Assembly (NCBI GenBank): GCA_963697205.1
Contig: CAVONB010000006.1
Span: 1-64,000, forward strand
Direction: 5' to 3'
DNA: 64,000 bases
Source: CAVONB01 sp963697205
Lineage (GTDB): Bacteria; Pseudomonadota; Alphaproteobacteria; Rhizobiales; Hyphomicrobiaceae
Part shown: piece after piece, positions 26,047 through 33,971 of the stretch
How the letters are laid out: every line of letters begins with the position of its first letter
How positions within the stretch are numbered: position 1 is the first letter of the stretch
Notes under the pieces: model-generated
Databases searched by the model: none
Told to the model about the DNA's origin: nothing
Seen by the model: only the letters and a program-made list of their open reading frames with translations
Made by a program: the position numbers and the translations under genes

Positions 26047-26874
26047 ATGTCGACCGCGTCAATGCCGATCGCACTCACCGTCGCCGGCTCCGACAGCTCC
26101 GGCGGCGCCGGCATCCAGGCCGACCTGAAGACGTTCACCGCGCTGGGGGTCTATGGCGCAAGCGTCATCACAGCGCTCACCGCCCAGAACACCACCGGCG
26201 TGCAAGGCGTCCACGCCGTCCCTCCCGCCTTCATCGCCGAACAGATGCGCTCCGTCATGAGCGATCTGTCTGTCGCCGCCGCCAAGACCGGCATGCTGGC
26301 GACGCGCGAGATCGTCGAAACCGTCGTCGCCGGATGGCGCCCCTACGGCCGCCCCCTGATCGCCGATCCCGTCATGGTGGCGACCAGCGGCGACGTCCTG
26401 CTGGCTCCGGACGCTGTGGAAGCGGTGCGCCAGCTGCTGTTGCCGGCCGCTGAGCTCATTACCCCGAACCTCGCCGAAGCTGCCGCGTTGCTCGCCGCGG
26501 CCCAGCCCGCGCGCGACCAGCAGGCCATGGCCGAGCAGGGCCGCGCCTTGTTGGCCATGGGCGCGCGCGCCGTGCTGATGAAGGGCGGTCATGCCGACAG
26601 CGCCGAGGCTCTCGATCTGCTGGTCACGCCGGACGGCGTGGCGCGCTTCTCGCGGCCGTGGATCGATACGCCCAACACCCATGGCACGGGATGCACGCTG
26701 TCGGCGGCCATCGCGGCCCTGCGCGCGCGGGGGCTGCCGCTGCACGACGCGGTCGACGGCGCTAAGGGTTATCTCTGGCAGGCGCTCCGCTCTGGTGCGG
26801 ACTTGGCGATCGGTGCCGGCCACGGCCCGGTCGATCACCTGTTTGCCATCCGCCGCGCGCCACTGCCGCTGTGA
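26047..26874 (+). CDS. thiD: Hydroxymethylpyrimidine / phosphomethylpyrimidine kinase
   Basis: ThiD phosphorylates HMP and HMP-P for thiamine synthesis. The 275-residue ribokinase-fold protein shows TVAGSDSSGGAGIQADLKTF, YGASVITALTAQNTTGVQGV, PLIADPVMVATSGDVLL, LITPNLAEAAALL and the anion-hole block DTPNTHGTGCTLSAAIAAL. The start ATG 26047 has GAGGAACG upstream. No TPP riboswitch is evident in the 80 bases before it. Confidence 0.94.
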   Translation: MSTASMPIALTVAGSDSSGGAGIQADLKTFTALGVYGASVITALTAQNTTGVQGVHAVPPAFIAEQMRSVMSDLSVAAAKTGMLATREIVETVVAGWRPYGRPLIADPVMVATSGDVLLAPDAVEAVRQLLLPAAELITPNLAEAAALLAAAQPARDQQAMAEQGRALLAMGARAVLMKGGHADSAEALDLLVTPDGVARFSRPWIDTPNTHGTGCTLSAAIAALRARGLPLHDAVDGAKGYLWQALRSGADLAIGAGHGPVDHLFAIRRAPLPL

Positions 26875-27085
26875 ACGGCGCGCCGGCGGCCCGCCCGAAG
26901 CGCGGCCGCTTCTTTCAGCCGTGCCACAGGTGACGCCCGTGTGCGCCGTCCGCCACGCTGGCTTCATGTTCCTGAGGCATGTGACGGAATTGCCTTTTCG
27001 TCGCCCGAAGAGGCGCGCAGGGTGAAGGTCGTTGAGATTTGCTCACTCCGCCCGATGTCGTCGCTGCGATCTTGAGGAGGCCATC

Positions 27086-27637
27086 ATGCGCGAGCGCAAC
27101 GCGAAAGTGCCCGCAATTTCCCGCATACCCTCCCGCGTGCCCGCTCGCGCGCCTCGTGGCGACTGGCTGGCGATGAGCGCCACGCTGGCACTTGTCGCCG
27201 CGTCGTTTGTCGCTGCCGCGCCCGCCGCGGCCAATCCCATGGGCAACCTGGCCGGCCGTTGGTCGGGCTGGGGCTCCGTCGTGCTGACGAGCGGCGACTC
27301 CGAGCAGGTCAAATGCGTTGCGACCTACTTTCTGCAGAAGGGCGGCGCAGCCGTTCGCCAGAACCTGCGCTGCGCGTCCTCGAGCTACAAGATCGACGCC
27401 AGCGCGACCTACGAAGTCGATGGCGACCGCGTTTCGGGCGAATGGACGGAGAAGACGTGGTCCGCCGTCGGCTCCGTTTCTGGCCGCATGACCGGCAACG
27501 GCTTTCGACTGGCCATTCGCGGCCGGACGTTCTCCGCGGCGATGGCCGTGACCACGACGGCCTGCAAGCAATCGATCCAGATTGCCCCGCAAGGCTTCGA
27601 CGTCGCGAAGATTTCCATCGGTTTGGGAAGGTGTTGA
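27086..27637 (+). CDS. Exported protein of unknown function
   Basis: This 183-residue protein starts at ATG 27086 with a strong site GAGGAGG. A long basic N-region is followed by a hydrophobic core (MSATLALVAASFVAAAPAAANP, residues ~30-51), a probable signal peptide with cleavage after AAA. The mature part is beta-rich with GRWSGWGSVVLTSGDSEQVKCVATYFL, LRCASSSYKIDASATYEV and FRLAIRGRTFSAAMAVT, containing repeated Gly-Arg turns and three or four Cys. It resembles small lipocalin-like or avidin-like exported proteins in outline only, and I assign no function. Confidence 0.7.
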   Translation: MRERNAKVPAISRIPSRVPARAPRGDWLAMSATLALVAASFVAAAPAAANPMGNLAGRWSGWGSVVLTSGDSEQVKCVATYFLQKGGAAVRQNLRCASSSYKIDASATYEVDGDRVSGEWTEKTWSAVGSVSGRMTGNGFRLAIRGRTFSAAMAVTTTACKQSIQIAPQGFDVAKISIGLGRC

Positions 27638-28326
27638 AAACTCCGGCCAATCAGCTGGATTATGTATGACTGTGGCGAATCTACATCGACCGTACACGGA
27701 TGAGACTGCGCGACGAAGACGCGGGAGTTGCCAGCTGATCCCAAAAGTGTCAACTTTTTGATCTGTTCAGTGGATTGGCATATCGCACTTCTACGGATGT
27801 CACGGCGTCGGCTTTCGGCGCTCATCTTTCAAATGACGTCCGGTCGTTTTCATCAAGCGTTTGATTAGGCGATTTGCCTCCGGGGGGAGAGAGCTGCCCG
27901 CGCCGAAATGGCTGCAGGGCGGTTTTGAAGAGAACCGGTCCGGCTCGTCCGGACCGGTTTTCGTTTTCCAGCCCCCAGCTTGCGGCCCCAGTCTCGGTCG
28001 GGGGCCTTCATCCCCGACCCTCGCCCCCCAAAAAAGCGGCCAGCGTGCCGGTGCGGTCGACACGTCCGCGACCGCAACCCACGCCGTGGCATTGCTGCAT
28101 CAATGGTGCGGAAATCGCACTCCGATGTCTGGTGATTCGGTCTGTCGATGCTGGGAAGCGTGCGCGTCAACGGGTAATTATGGACGGAATGTGACGCACA
28201 TCTGACGATGCGTCGTCGCACTGAGGCACCAGCGCGGGGTGTGGGCTCCGCGCAGCTTCGCAAGCGAGATGCACAGCTGGCACGGAATGGACCATCGTGT
28301 GGCTTGATGGACCCGGGGGCAGGACG
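27638..28326. other. Long intergenic region with a strong terminator and possible small RNA
   Basis: This 689-base gap holds no reading frame I trust. It contains an isolated terminator at 27933-27967, about 296 bases after the preceding stop. That is far for a 3' UTR and suggests a separate short transcript. TTGACA is present on the minus strand near 27745, but no matching -10 is clear. Confidence 0.45.
27933..27967 (+). terminator. Strong Rho-independent terminator in a gene-free region
   Basis: An 11-bp perfect stem AACCGGTCCGG/CCGGACCGGTT with loop CTCGT is followed by TTCGTTTT. No coding frame ends just upstream, so it may end a small RNA or a long 3' UTR. Confidence 0.8.
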
Positions 28327-29613
28327 ATGAGCAACGCTACACAGTCGACAAGCATGACGGGCGCAGCGCGCCGCGTCGCAGCATCGGCTCTCGCGCTGGC
28401 CGTTTTCGTGCCGGGCGCCGCACTCGCCGGCGGGCTTGCCGTCCGTGAGCAGTCGACCCAGTTCCAGGGCTCGTCCTTCGCGGGCAACGGCGCGGGTGGT
28501 GCGCTCAGCTCCAGCTTCTGGAACTCGGCCGCCATCGGCGAGGCGGGCTGGGGCCTGACGACCGAGAGCGCCTACTCGCTCATTCTCGGCCGGACTGAGT
28601 TTTCGAACGCATCAACGGTGAACCCGGCGTTCGGCACGGCTGGCGCCGAGCAGGATCGGCCCGCTCTCGTCGGTGCCAGCTACGCGTCGTACCGGCTTAA
28701 CGACCGCACGGTCCTCGGCGTCGCGATCAACGCGCCGTTCGGCCTGTCGTCGGAACCGGACAACCGCAATTGGGCCGGTCAGGCTCACCACCGGTCGTCG
28801 TCGCTGTTCACGTTGAACATGAACCCGATGGTGTCCTACCAGATGGCACCCGGCTTCTACCTCGGAGTCGGTGCGCAGGTTCAATACGCCAAGTTGAAGT
28901 TCAAGACGGCAACGGCGCCAGGCGGACCCAATGGCGGCCTGATCGGCGACGATATCGGCGTCGGCTTCACGGCTGGCTTATTGTGGAAGCCCGCGCCAGG
29001 TACCAGCATCGGCCTCGGTTACCGGTCGTCGATATCGCACAAGATCGAAGGGGACTTGTTGAACACGCCACTCAAGTTTGCCATGGACATCGACACGCCG
29101 GACATGGTGACGCTGAGCCTGCGTCAGGCGCTGTCGGCCAATATGCGCCTGCTGGCCACGATCGAGTGGACGCACTGGGACAAGCTCGACATTCATCCCG
29201 TCGTCGCATCGACGGGCGCCACCGTTGCCAACTTCGATTTCCGCTGGCGCGACGGGTGGTTTTTCGCGCTGGGTGGCGAGTACGATTACTCGCGCCAGCT
29301 CACGCTGCGCGCTGGCGCTGCCTACGAGATCTCGCCCATCGACGACCCGACCAAGCGACTGCCGCAGGTCCCCGACGCCGACCGCGTCTGGCTGAGCCTC
29401 GGCGCCAGCTACAAGCTGAGCGAGACCACGTCCCTCGACTTCGGCTACTCGCACGTCTTCGTCGAGGACAGCCATCTGCGCCGCGAGCCCGCAAGTGTCT
29501 TGGGCGCCGGCCTGTTCCTGGACGCCGACGTCGAAACCAGCGCCGACATCCTCTCCGTCGGCTACAAGATGAAATGGGGCGGCCCGTCTCGCCTGTCCGA
29601 ACCGCTGAAATAG
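28327..29613 (+). CDS. OmpP1/FadL-type outer membrane transporter
   Basis: This 428-residue outer-membrane beta-barrel is of the long-chain fatty acid/hydrophobe transporter family. A signal peptide (ALALAVFVPGAALAGG) precedes the N-terminal plug segment GLAVREQSTQFQGSSFAGNGAGGAL and FWNSAAIGEAG, the FadL hatch hallmarks. Alternating strands follow to the final KMKWGGPSRLSEPLK. The start ATG 28327 has GGGGGCAGG upstream. It probably admits fatty acids or aromatic hydrocarbons and could feed acyl-CoA dehydrogenases such as those at 9917-12372 (inference). Confidence 0.88.
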   Translation: MSNATQSTSMTGAARRVAASALALAVFVPGAALAGGLAVREQSTQFQGSSFAGNGAGGALSSSFWNSAAIGEAGWGLTTESAYSLILGRTEFSNASTVNPAFGTAGAEQDRPALVGASYASYRLNDRTVLGVAINAPFGLSSEPDNRNWAGQAHHRSSSLFTLNMNPMVSYQMAPGFYLGVGAQVQYAKLKFKTATAPGGPNGGLIGDDIGVGFTAGLLWKPAPGTSIGLGYRSSISHKIEGDLLNTPLKFAMDIDTPDMVTLSLRQALSANMRLLATIEWTHWDKLDIHPVVASTGATVANFDFRWRDGWFFALGGEYDYSRQLTLRAGAAYEISPIDDPTKRLPQVPDADRVWLSLGASYKLSETTSLDFGYSHVFVEDSHLRREPASVLGAGLFLDADVETSADILSVGYKMKWGGPSRLSEPLK

Positions 29614-29649
29614 AACGCGCTGAGCCGCGTCAGGGGTGGGAGAAGGGAG

Positions 29650-29677
29650 ACGGCCGGCACGCGATGCCGGCCGTTTC
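29650..29677 (+). terminator. Rho-independent terminator after the FadL-type gene
   Basis: The 10-bp perfect stem ACGGCCGGCA/TGCCGGCCGT with loop CGCGA, followed by TTC, lies 36 bases after the stop. Confidence 0.75.
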
Positions 29678-29809
29678 TGCGTGTCCGGTACGGCGGTCCG
29701 CCGACCGATACTTTCACTTGCGTCCGCCCGCGCGCACGATCACGCTCGCCCGCGACCGACTGCTCGCGCGAGCGCCGATACGACAACCCTCTCAACTGCG
29801 ACATCGTCC

Positions 29810-30790
29810 ATGCCCCTCGCGATCCCGACCTACGACGACATTCTCGCTGCCCGTGATCGCCTCGCGCCGCACGCCGTGCGCACACCCCTGCTGTCCCACC
29901 CCACGCTCGATGCCCGCGCCAACGGCCGCGTCCTGCTCAAGGCCGAGAGCCTGCAGCGCGTCGGTGCCTTCAAGTTCCGCGGCGCCTACAACGCCATCTC
30001 CCAGATCGATCCGGTCGCCTCGCCGGGCGGCGTCGTCGCGTGCTCCTCCGGCAATCACGCACAGGGTGTCGCGGCGGCGGCAACGCTGTGCGGTCTCAAC
30101 TCCACTATCGTGATGCCCGCCGATGCGCCGCGTTTGAAGGTTGCGCGCACCAAGGCATTCGGCGGCGAGGTCGTGCTCTATGATCGCGTCACGCAAGACC
30201 GCGACGCCATCGCGCTCGCCATCTGCGCCGAGCGCCGCGCCACGTTTGTCCATCCCTTCGACGATCCCAACGTCATCGCCGGCCAGGGCACCGTCGGCCT
30301 GGAGCTCATGGAGCAGGCGCGACTGATGGGCTTCGTGCCCAATGCCGTCGTCGTCTGCTGCTCGGGGGGTGGTCTCGTCTCGGGCACGGCGCTTGCCGTC
30401 CATCACGCCGCCCCCGCGACCGACGTCTACGCAGCCGAGCCGGCCGGCTTCGACGACTTCGGCCGCTCGTTGCGCAGCGGGCGCCGGGAGACCAATGAGC
30501 GCATGTCCGGCTCGATCTGCGACGCGCTGATGGCGCCGTCGCCCGGCGAGATCCCCTTCGCAATTGCCCGCGAGCATCTTCGAGGCTCCCTGGTCGTAAC
30601 AGACGATGAGGTGCGCCAGGCGATCCGCTTCGCCTATCACGAGCTGAAGCTGGTGCTGGAGCCGGGCGGCGCGGTTGCCTTGGCCGCGATCCTCGAAGGT
30701 CGCCTCGAGACACGCTCACGCGTCACCGTGGCTGTTCTGACCGGCGGCAACGTCGATCCGGCCGACTTCGCAGGCTACATCGCCGACTGA
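29810..30790 (+). CDS. Threonine/serine dehydratase (PLP-dependent)
   Basis: This 326-residue fold-type II PLP enzyme deaminates threonine or serine to 2-oxoacids. The PLP lysine is in GAFKFRGAYNAI, the phosphate loop is SSGNHAQGVAAAA, and the glycine loop is CCSGGGLVSG. It lacks the C-terminal ACT domain of biosynthetic IlvA, so a catabolic dehydratase or serine racemase-like enzyme is more likely. The start ATG 29810 lies well inside a longer open frame; earlier codons are Arg-rich and lack similarity. Confidence 0.9.
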   Translation: MPLAIPTYDDILAARDRLAPHAVRTPLLSHPTLDARANGRVLLKAESLQRVGAFKFRGAYNAISQIDPVASPGGVVACSSGNHAQGVAAAATLCGLNSTIVMPADAPRLKVARTKAFGGEVVLYDRVTQDRDAIALAICAERRATFVHPFDDPNVIAGQGTVGLELMEQARLMGFVPNAVVVCCSGGGLVSGTALAVHHAAPATDVYAAEPAGFDDFGRSLRSGRRETNERMSGSICDALMAPSPGEIPFAIAREHLRGSLVVTDDEVRQAIRFAYHELKLVLEPGGAVALAAILEGRLETRSRVTVAVLTGGNVDPADFAGYIAD

Positions 30791-30823
30791 TCCGCCGATC
30801 GGCGACAACCACCCGCCAGATAC

Positions 30824-30858
30824 GAAAACGGCCCGCGGGAAGCGGGCCGTTTTCGCTT
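30824..30858. terminator. Bidirectional terminator
   Basis: GAAAACGGCCCGC/GCGGGCCGTTTTC is a 13-bp perfect stem with a 5-base loop. A-tract and T-tract flanks serve both strands between the convergent dehydratase and the gene at 30923. Confidence 0.88.
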
Positions 30859-30922
30859 CGACGTTGTGCGCGGGAGGCAGCACGACGCAGTCAACGAGGT
30901 GTCGGCGGCGCGGCAGCGCCGC

Positions 30923-31561
30923 TCAGTCCGCAGCTCCGCTCGTAGCCTGGGGCGCACTGCCCTCGAGCGCGTCCTCCTGCATCTCGTGCGCGATCGTCTC
31001 CAGCACCGCGGCAAGACGCTCGCCCGCGCTGTCGAGCGAGGCGGCCAGCGCCAGGATGCGCTCCGAACTCTGCGCCTGCTGCATGCTCATCGCGTAGATG
31101 ATCGAAGCATGCTTGGCGATGGCCTCGCACGCGACCGGATCGACCTCCCTGGCCTGCAGACCCCAGGCGAGCTCGTGCATGCTTTCCGCCGCCTTGAGAA
31201 TGTTCGCCGTCGCCGTGCCCGTGCCCTGGCCTGCGGGTGCGTCCGGCTTGTCGCCGTCCTTCGCGCCATCCGGCAGCACCGGCTGGGCCCGCTTGGTCAT
31301 CAGCTCCTCGCGCATCTGGGCAAGGAACAGTCGAAGCTCTCCGATCTCGGCCTGCAATTGTCCGAGCAGCGCCGGCGGCTGGCGGATCGACGACTGTAGC
31401 CGCCCGATCGCTTCTTCAAGCAGGGCGTTGTCGAGCCGCCGCGATCGCCGTCCATGCTCCGACAGGAACCATCGTCCCGTCGCCGTCTCCAGCAGCGTGG
31501 CCTCGATGGCGCGATACTCCTGCTCGACATCGAATGCGGGCGAGGTCATCGGTTGTGTCAT
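30923..31561 (-). CDS. Conserved hypothetical protein with GRWFL motif
   Basis: This is a 212-residue soluble, mostly helical protein. Its N-terminus (EYRAIEATLLETATGRWFLSEHGRRSRRLDNALLEEAIGRL) carries the pattern GRWFL-x-E-x2-RR-x-R-x2-D that I recall from several alphaproteobacterial hypothetical proteins. A Pro/Gly-rich linker (~100-115) leads to a second helical part (ILKAAESMHELAWGLQAREVDPVACEAIAKHASIIYAMSMQQ). The second half is Gln/Met-rich and looks like a four-helix bundle of CheZ-like outline, but no catalytic signature is visible. Function unknown. ATG 31561 has AGGGA upstream. Confidence 0.7.
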   Translation of the reverse strand: MTQPMTSPAFDVEQEYRAIEATLLETATGRWFLSEHGRRSRRLDNALLEEAIGRLQSSIRQPPALLGQLQAEIGELRLFLAQMREELMTKRAQPVLPDGAKDGDKPDAPAGQGTGTATANILKAAESMHELAWGLQAREVDPVACEAIAKHASIIYAMSMQQAQSSERILALAASLDSAGERLAAVLETIAHEMQEDALEGSAPQATSGAAD

Positions 31562-31735
31562 CGCGGATCCCTGGAGGCGACTGGCTGAATCTCAGCTCTG
31601 TTTACTGCAATTCTGTCGGGCCGATGCAACTGCTGCCCCCGGCTATACACGGCCCCATCGTCACCTCGCGCCTGCCCGTGATTCGGTGCAGGGTGCGCAT
31701 TGATCGAGCGCGCACGCGAGGAGGCAGGACGAGGC

Positions 31736-32965
31736 ATGCAGCAGGGCCCCACCGATGAGCAGGAGAAGCGCGGATTCGCGATTCGTATCGGCCTGTTCTT
31801 TGGTGCGCTGTTCGTCGTACTGGGCGCCCAGGTCCCCTATCTCCCCGTATGGCTCGATTGGCGCGGGCTGACCCCCGCCGAGATCGGCATCGTCAGCGCG
31901 ACCCCGCTCATCCTGCGCCTTGTGGCCACCCCCACCGTCGCCTTTCTGGCCGACCGTGGCGGGCACCACCGCGCCTACGTCATCATGCTGTCGTGGATCG
32001 GATTGGCGGCGCTGCTGCTGCTGTCCTGGTCGCAGGGGTTCGCCCTGATCCTGGTCGTCGCCACCTTCGCCGCCTTGTGCCTGTCCACGTTGATGCCGCT
32101 GACCGAAACGCTCGCCATGTCGGGCGTGCGCCGCGCCGGGCTGGATTACGGCCGCATGCGTCTGTGGGGCTCTCTGACGTTCATCGCCACGAGTTTCATC
32201 GGTGGCCACCTGGTCGACCGGCTGGGCCCGGCCGCGGGCCTTTGGCTCGTCATCGCCGGCGCGGTCATGACCGTCGTGGCGGCCCACCTTCTTCCCCGCT
32301 CCGGAGTTGACCGCTCGGAGGCATCCGAGAAGAGCGCCGCCCGCATCGATCTGCGCGACGTCAGGCAATTGGTAACGGCGCCGGTCATGATCGCGTTCTT
32401 GTTCGCGGCCGGTGGCGTACAGTCGGCGCACGCGGTCTTCTATACGTTCGGCGCCGTGCACTGGCGCGCGCAGGGCATTTCGACCACCTGGGTTGGCGCG
32501 CTCTGGTCGATCGGTGTCATCGTCGAGATCGTCCTGTTCATGGTCTCGGGCCGTCTGGTCGCCCGCGTCGGCGCCGTGCGCCTGTTGACGATCGGCGCTG
32601 TCGCCGCGGTCGTACGCTGGCTCGCCATGGCCTTCGATCCTGCGCTGCCCATGCTGATCCCATTGCAGGTGCTGCACGGTCTGACCTACGGCGCCGCCCA
32701 CATCGGGGCCATGCACGTACTCGCCCGCGTCGTGCCCGAGCGCCAGGCGGGCACCGCGCAGGCGCTCTATGCCACCGTCACCGCCGGCATCGGCATCGGC
32801 GGCGCCATGCTGCTGGCCGGCCCCCTCTACGCCATCTGGGGCGGCAAGACCTATCTCCTGATGGTGGTCCTGGCCGCCGTCGGCCTGGTCGGCACGCTGG
32901 TACTCGCGCGGCTGACGCCAGACGCGGTGGTCAGCCCCACAGGCGCGGATCGGCCGGCGCGATGA
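31736..32965 (+). CDS. MFS transporter (MFS_1-like)
   Basis: This is a 409-residue major facilitator of about 12 helices. The N-half contains VPYLPVWLDWRGLTPAEIG and LADRGGHHRAYV (the loop 2-3 DRxG-type motif); a central hydrophilic loop is near residue 195. The C-half contains YGAAHIGAMHVLARVVPERQAGTAQALY. The pattern is like the 3-phenylpropionate transporter (HcaT) and LacY-like group. The substrate is unknown. ATG 31736 has GAGGCAGGACGAGG. Its 3' end overlaps the convergent epimerase by about 35 bases. Confidence 0.88.
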   Translation: MQQGPTDEQEKRGFAIRIGLFFGALFVVLGAQVPYLPVWLDWRGLTPAEIGIVSATPLILRLVATPTVAFLADRGGHHRAYVIMLSWIGLAALLLLSWSQGFALILVVATFAALCLSTLMPLTETLAMSGVRRAGLDYGRMRLWGSLTFIATSFIGGHLVDRLGPAAGLWLVIAGAVMTVVAAHLLPRSGVDRSEASEKSAARIDLRDVRQLVTAPVMIAFLFAAGGVQSAHAVFYTFGAVHWRAQGISTTWVGALWSIGVIVEIVLFMVSGRLVARVGAVRLLTIGAVAAVVRWLAMAFDPALPMLIPLQVLHGLTYGAAHIGAMHVLARVVPERQAGTAQALYATVTAGIGIGGAMLLAGPLYAIWGGKTYLLMVVLAAVGLVGTLVLARLTPDAVVSPTGADRPAR

Positions 32966-33904
32966 CACCGTTGCGGATGTCGAGGCCGAATGCGCGGTCG
33001 CGCGCCAGCAGCAGCGGCCCGTCGAGGTCGACCCACCGTGCCGCTTGCGCAACCAGCGTCGCCGGCGCCATCGCCAGCGACGTCGCCACCATGCAACCGA
33101 CCATGATGTCGAGGCCGACCTCGCGCGCCGCCTTCGCCATCTCCAGCGCCGCCGTCAGCCCGCCCGCCTTGTCGAGCTTGATGTTCACCGCGTCGTAGCG
33201 GTCGGCCAGCGCGGCGACATCGTCGGCGGTGTGCGCGGATTCGTCGGCGCACACCGCAACGGGACGATGCATGCCGGCCAGCGCCGTCGTCCGCGCCCGC
33301 AGGCAGCGGCTGCTCGACGAGTTCGAAACCCGCCGTCGCGGCCGCCGTCAGCAACGCCCTCAGCGTGTCCGCCGACCACGCCTCGTTGGCGTCCGCGACG
33401 AGGCGCGCATCGGGACGCGCAGCGCGCACCGCGGCCATGCGCGCAGCGTCCTCCGGACCGCCGAGCTTCAGCTTCAGCATCGGCAGATGCGCCATGTCAC
33501 GCGCGCGCGCCGCCATCGCCTCGGGCGTATCGAGGCTCAGCGTGTAGCACGTGACGAGCGGTGCCACCGTATCGAGCCCGGCAGCGTGGTGAACTGCGCA
33601 CGCCCGAGCGCTTGGCCTCCAGATCCCACAACGCGCAGTCGAGTGCGTTGCGCGCCGCGCCCGCCGGCAGCAGCGTCTGCAGTGTTCCGCGGTCGATGTC
33701 GCAAGGTAAGCCGCGCAGCGTCGCCAGCGTCTGGTCCAGGCTCTCGCCGTAGCGCGCGTAGGGCACCGCTTCGCCCCGGCCAGCGTGATTGCCATCGGTG
33801 ACGTGCACCACGACCACATGTGCTTCGGTTTTGGCGCCGCGCGAGATCACGAACCGGCCCGCGATCGGCCAGGTTTCCGCGGTGATTGTCAGACGCTGTG
33901 ACAT
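32931..33904 (-). CDS. L-Ala-D/L-Glu (dipeptide) epimerase, two apparent one-base insertions
   Basis: This is an enolase-superfamily enzyme that epimerises dipeptides from murein breakdown. The N-terminal capping domain begins MSQRLTITAETWPIAGRFVISRG and includes EAVPYARYGES and ARNALDCALWDLEAKRSG. After a shift near 33595 come TCYTLSLDTPEAM, MLKLKLGG (KxK general base) and DARLVADANEAWS (first metal Asp). After a second shift near 33285 come VCADESAHT, NIKLDKAGGLT (second base Lys) and GCMVATSLAMAPA. Each break is cured by removing one base (about 322 residues). As read it is broken; the intact motifs argue for sequence error. Confidence 0.78.
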
Positions 33905-33971
33905 GGCCTGGTGCCTTGGCCGCCGACTGCGTGCGGGCGCATGACGTGAACCCGAGGCTTGCCTGGCATCC

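Noticed and set aside
27409..27825. 138-codon minus-strand frame with an upstream TTGACA-like box
   Set aside because: It lies antisense to the exported protein gene. No -10 box or ribosome site is clear and the product has no recognisable features.
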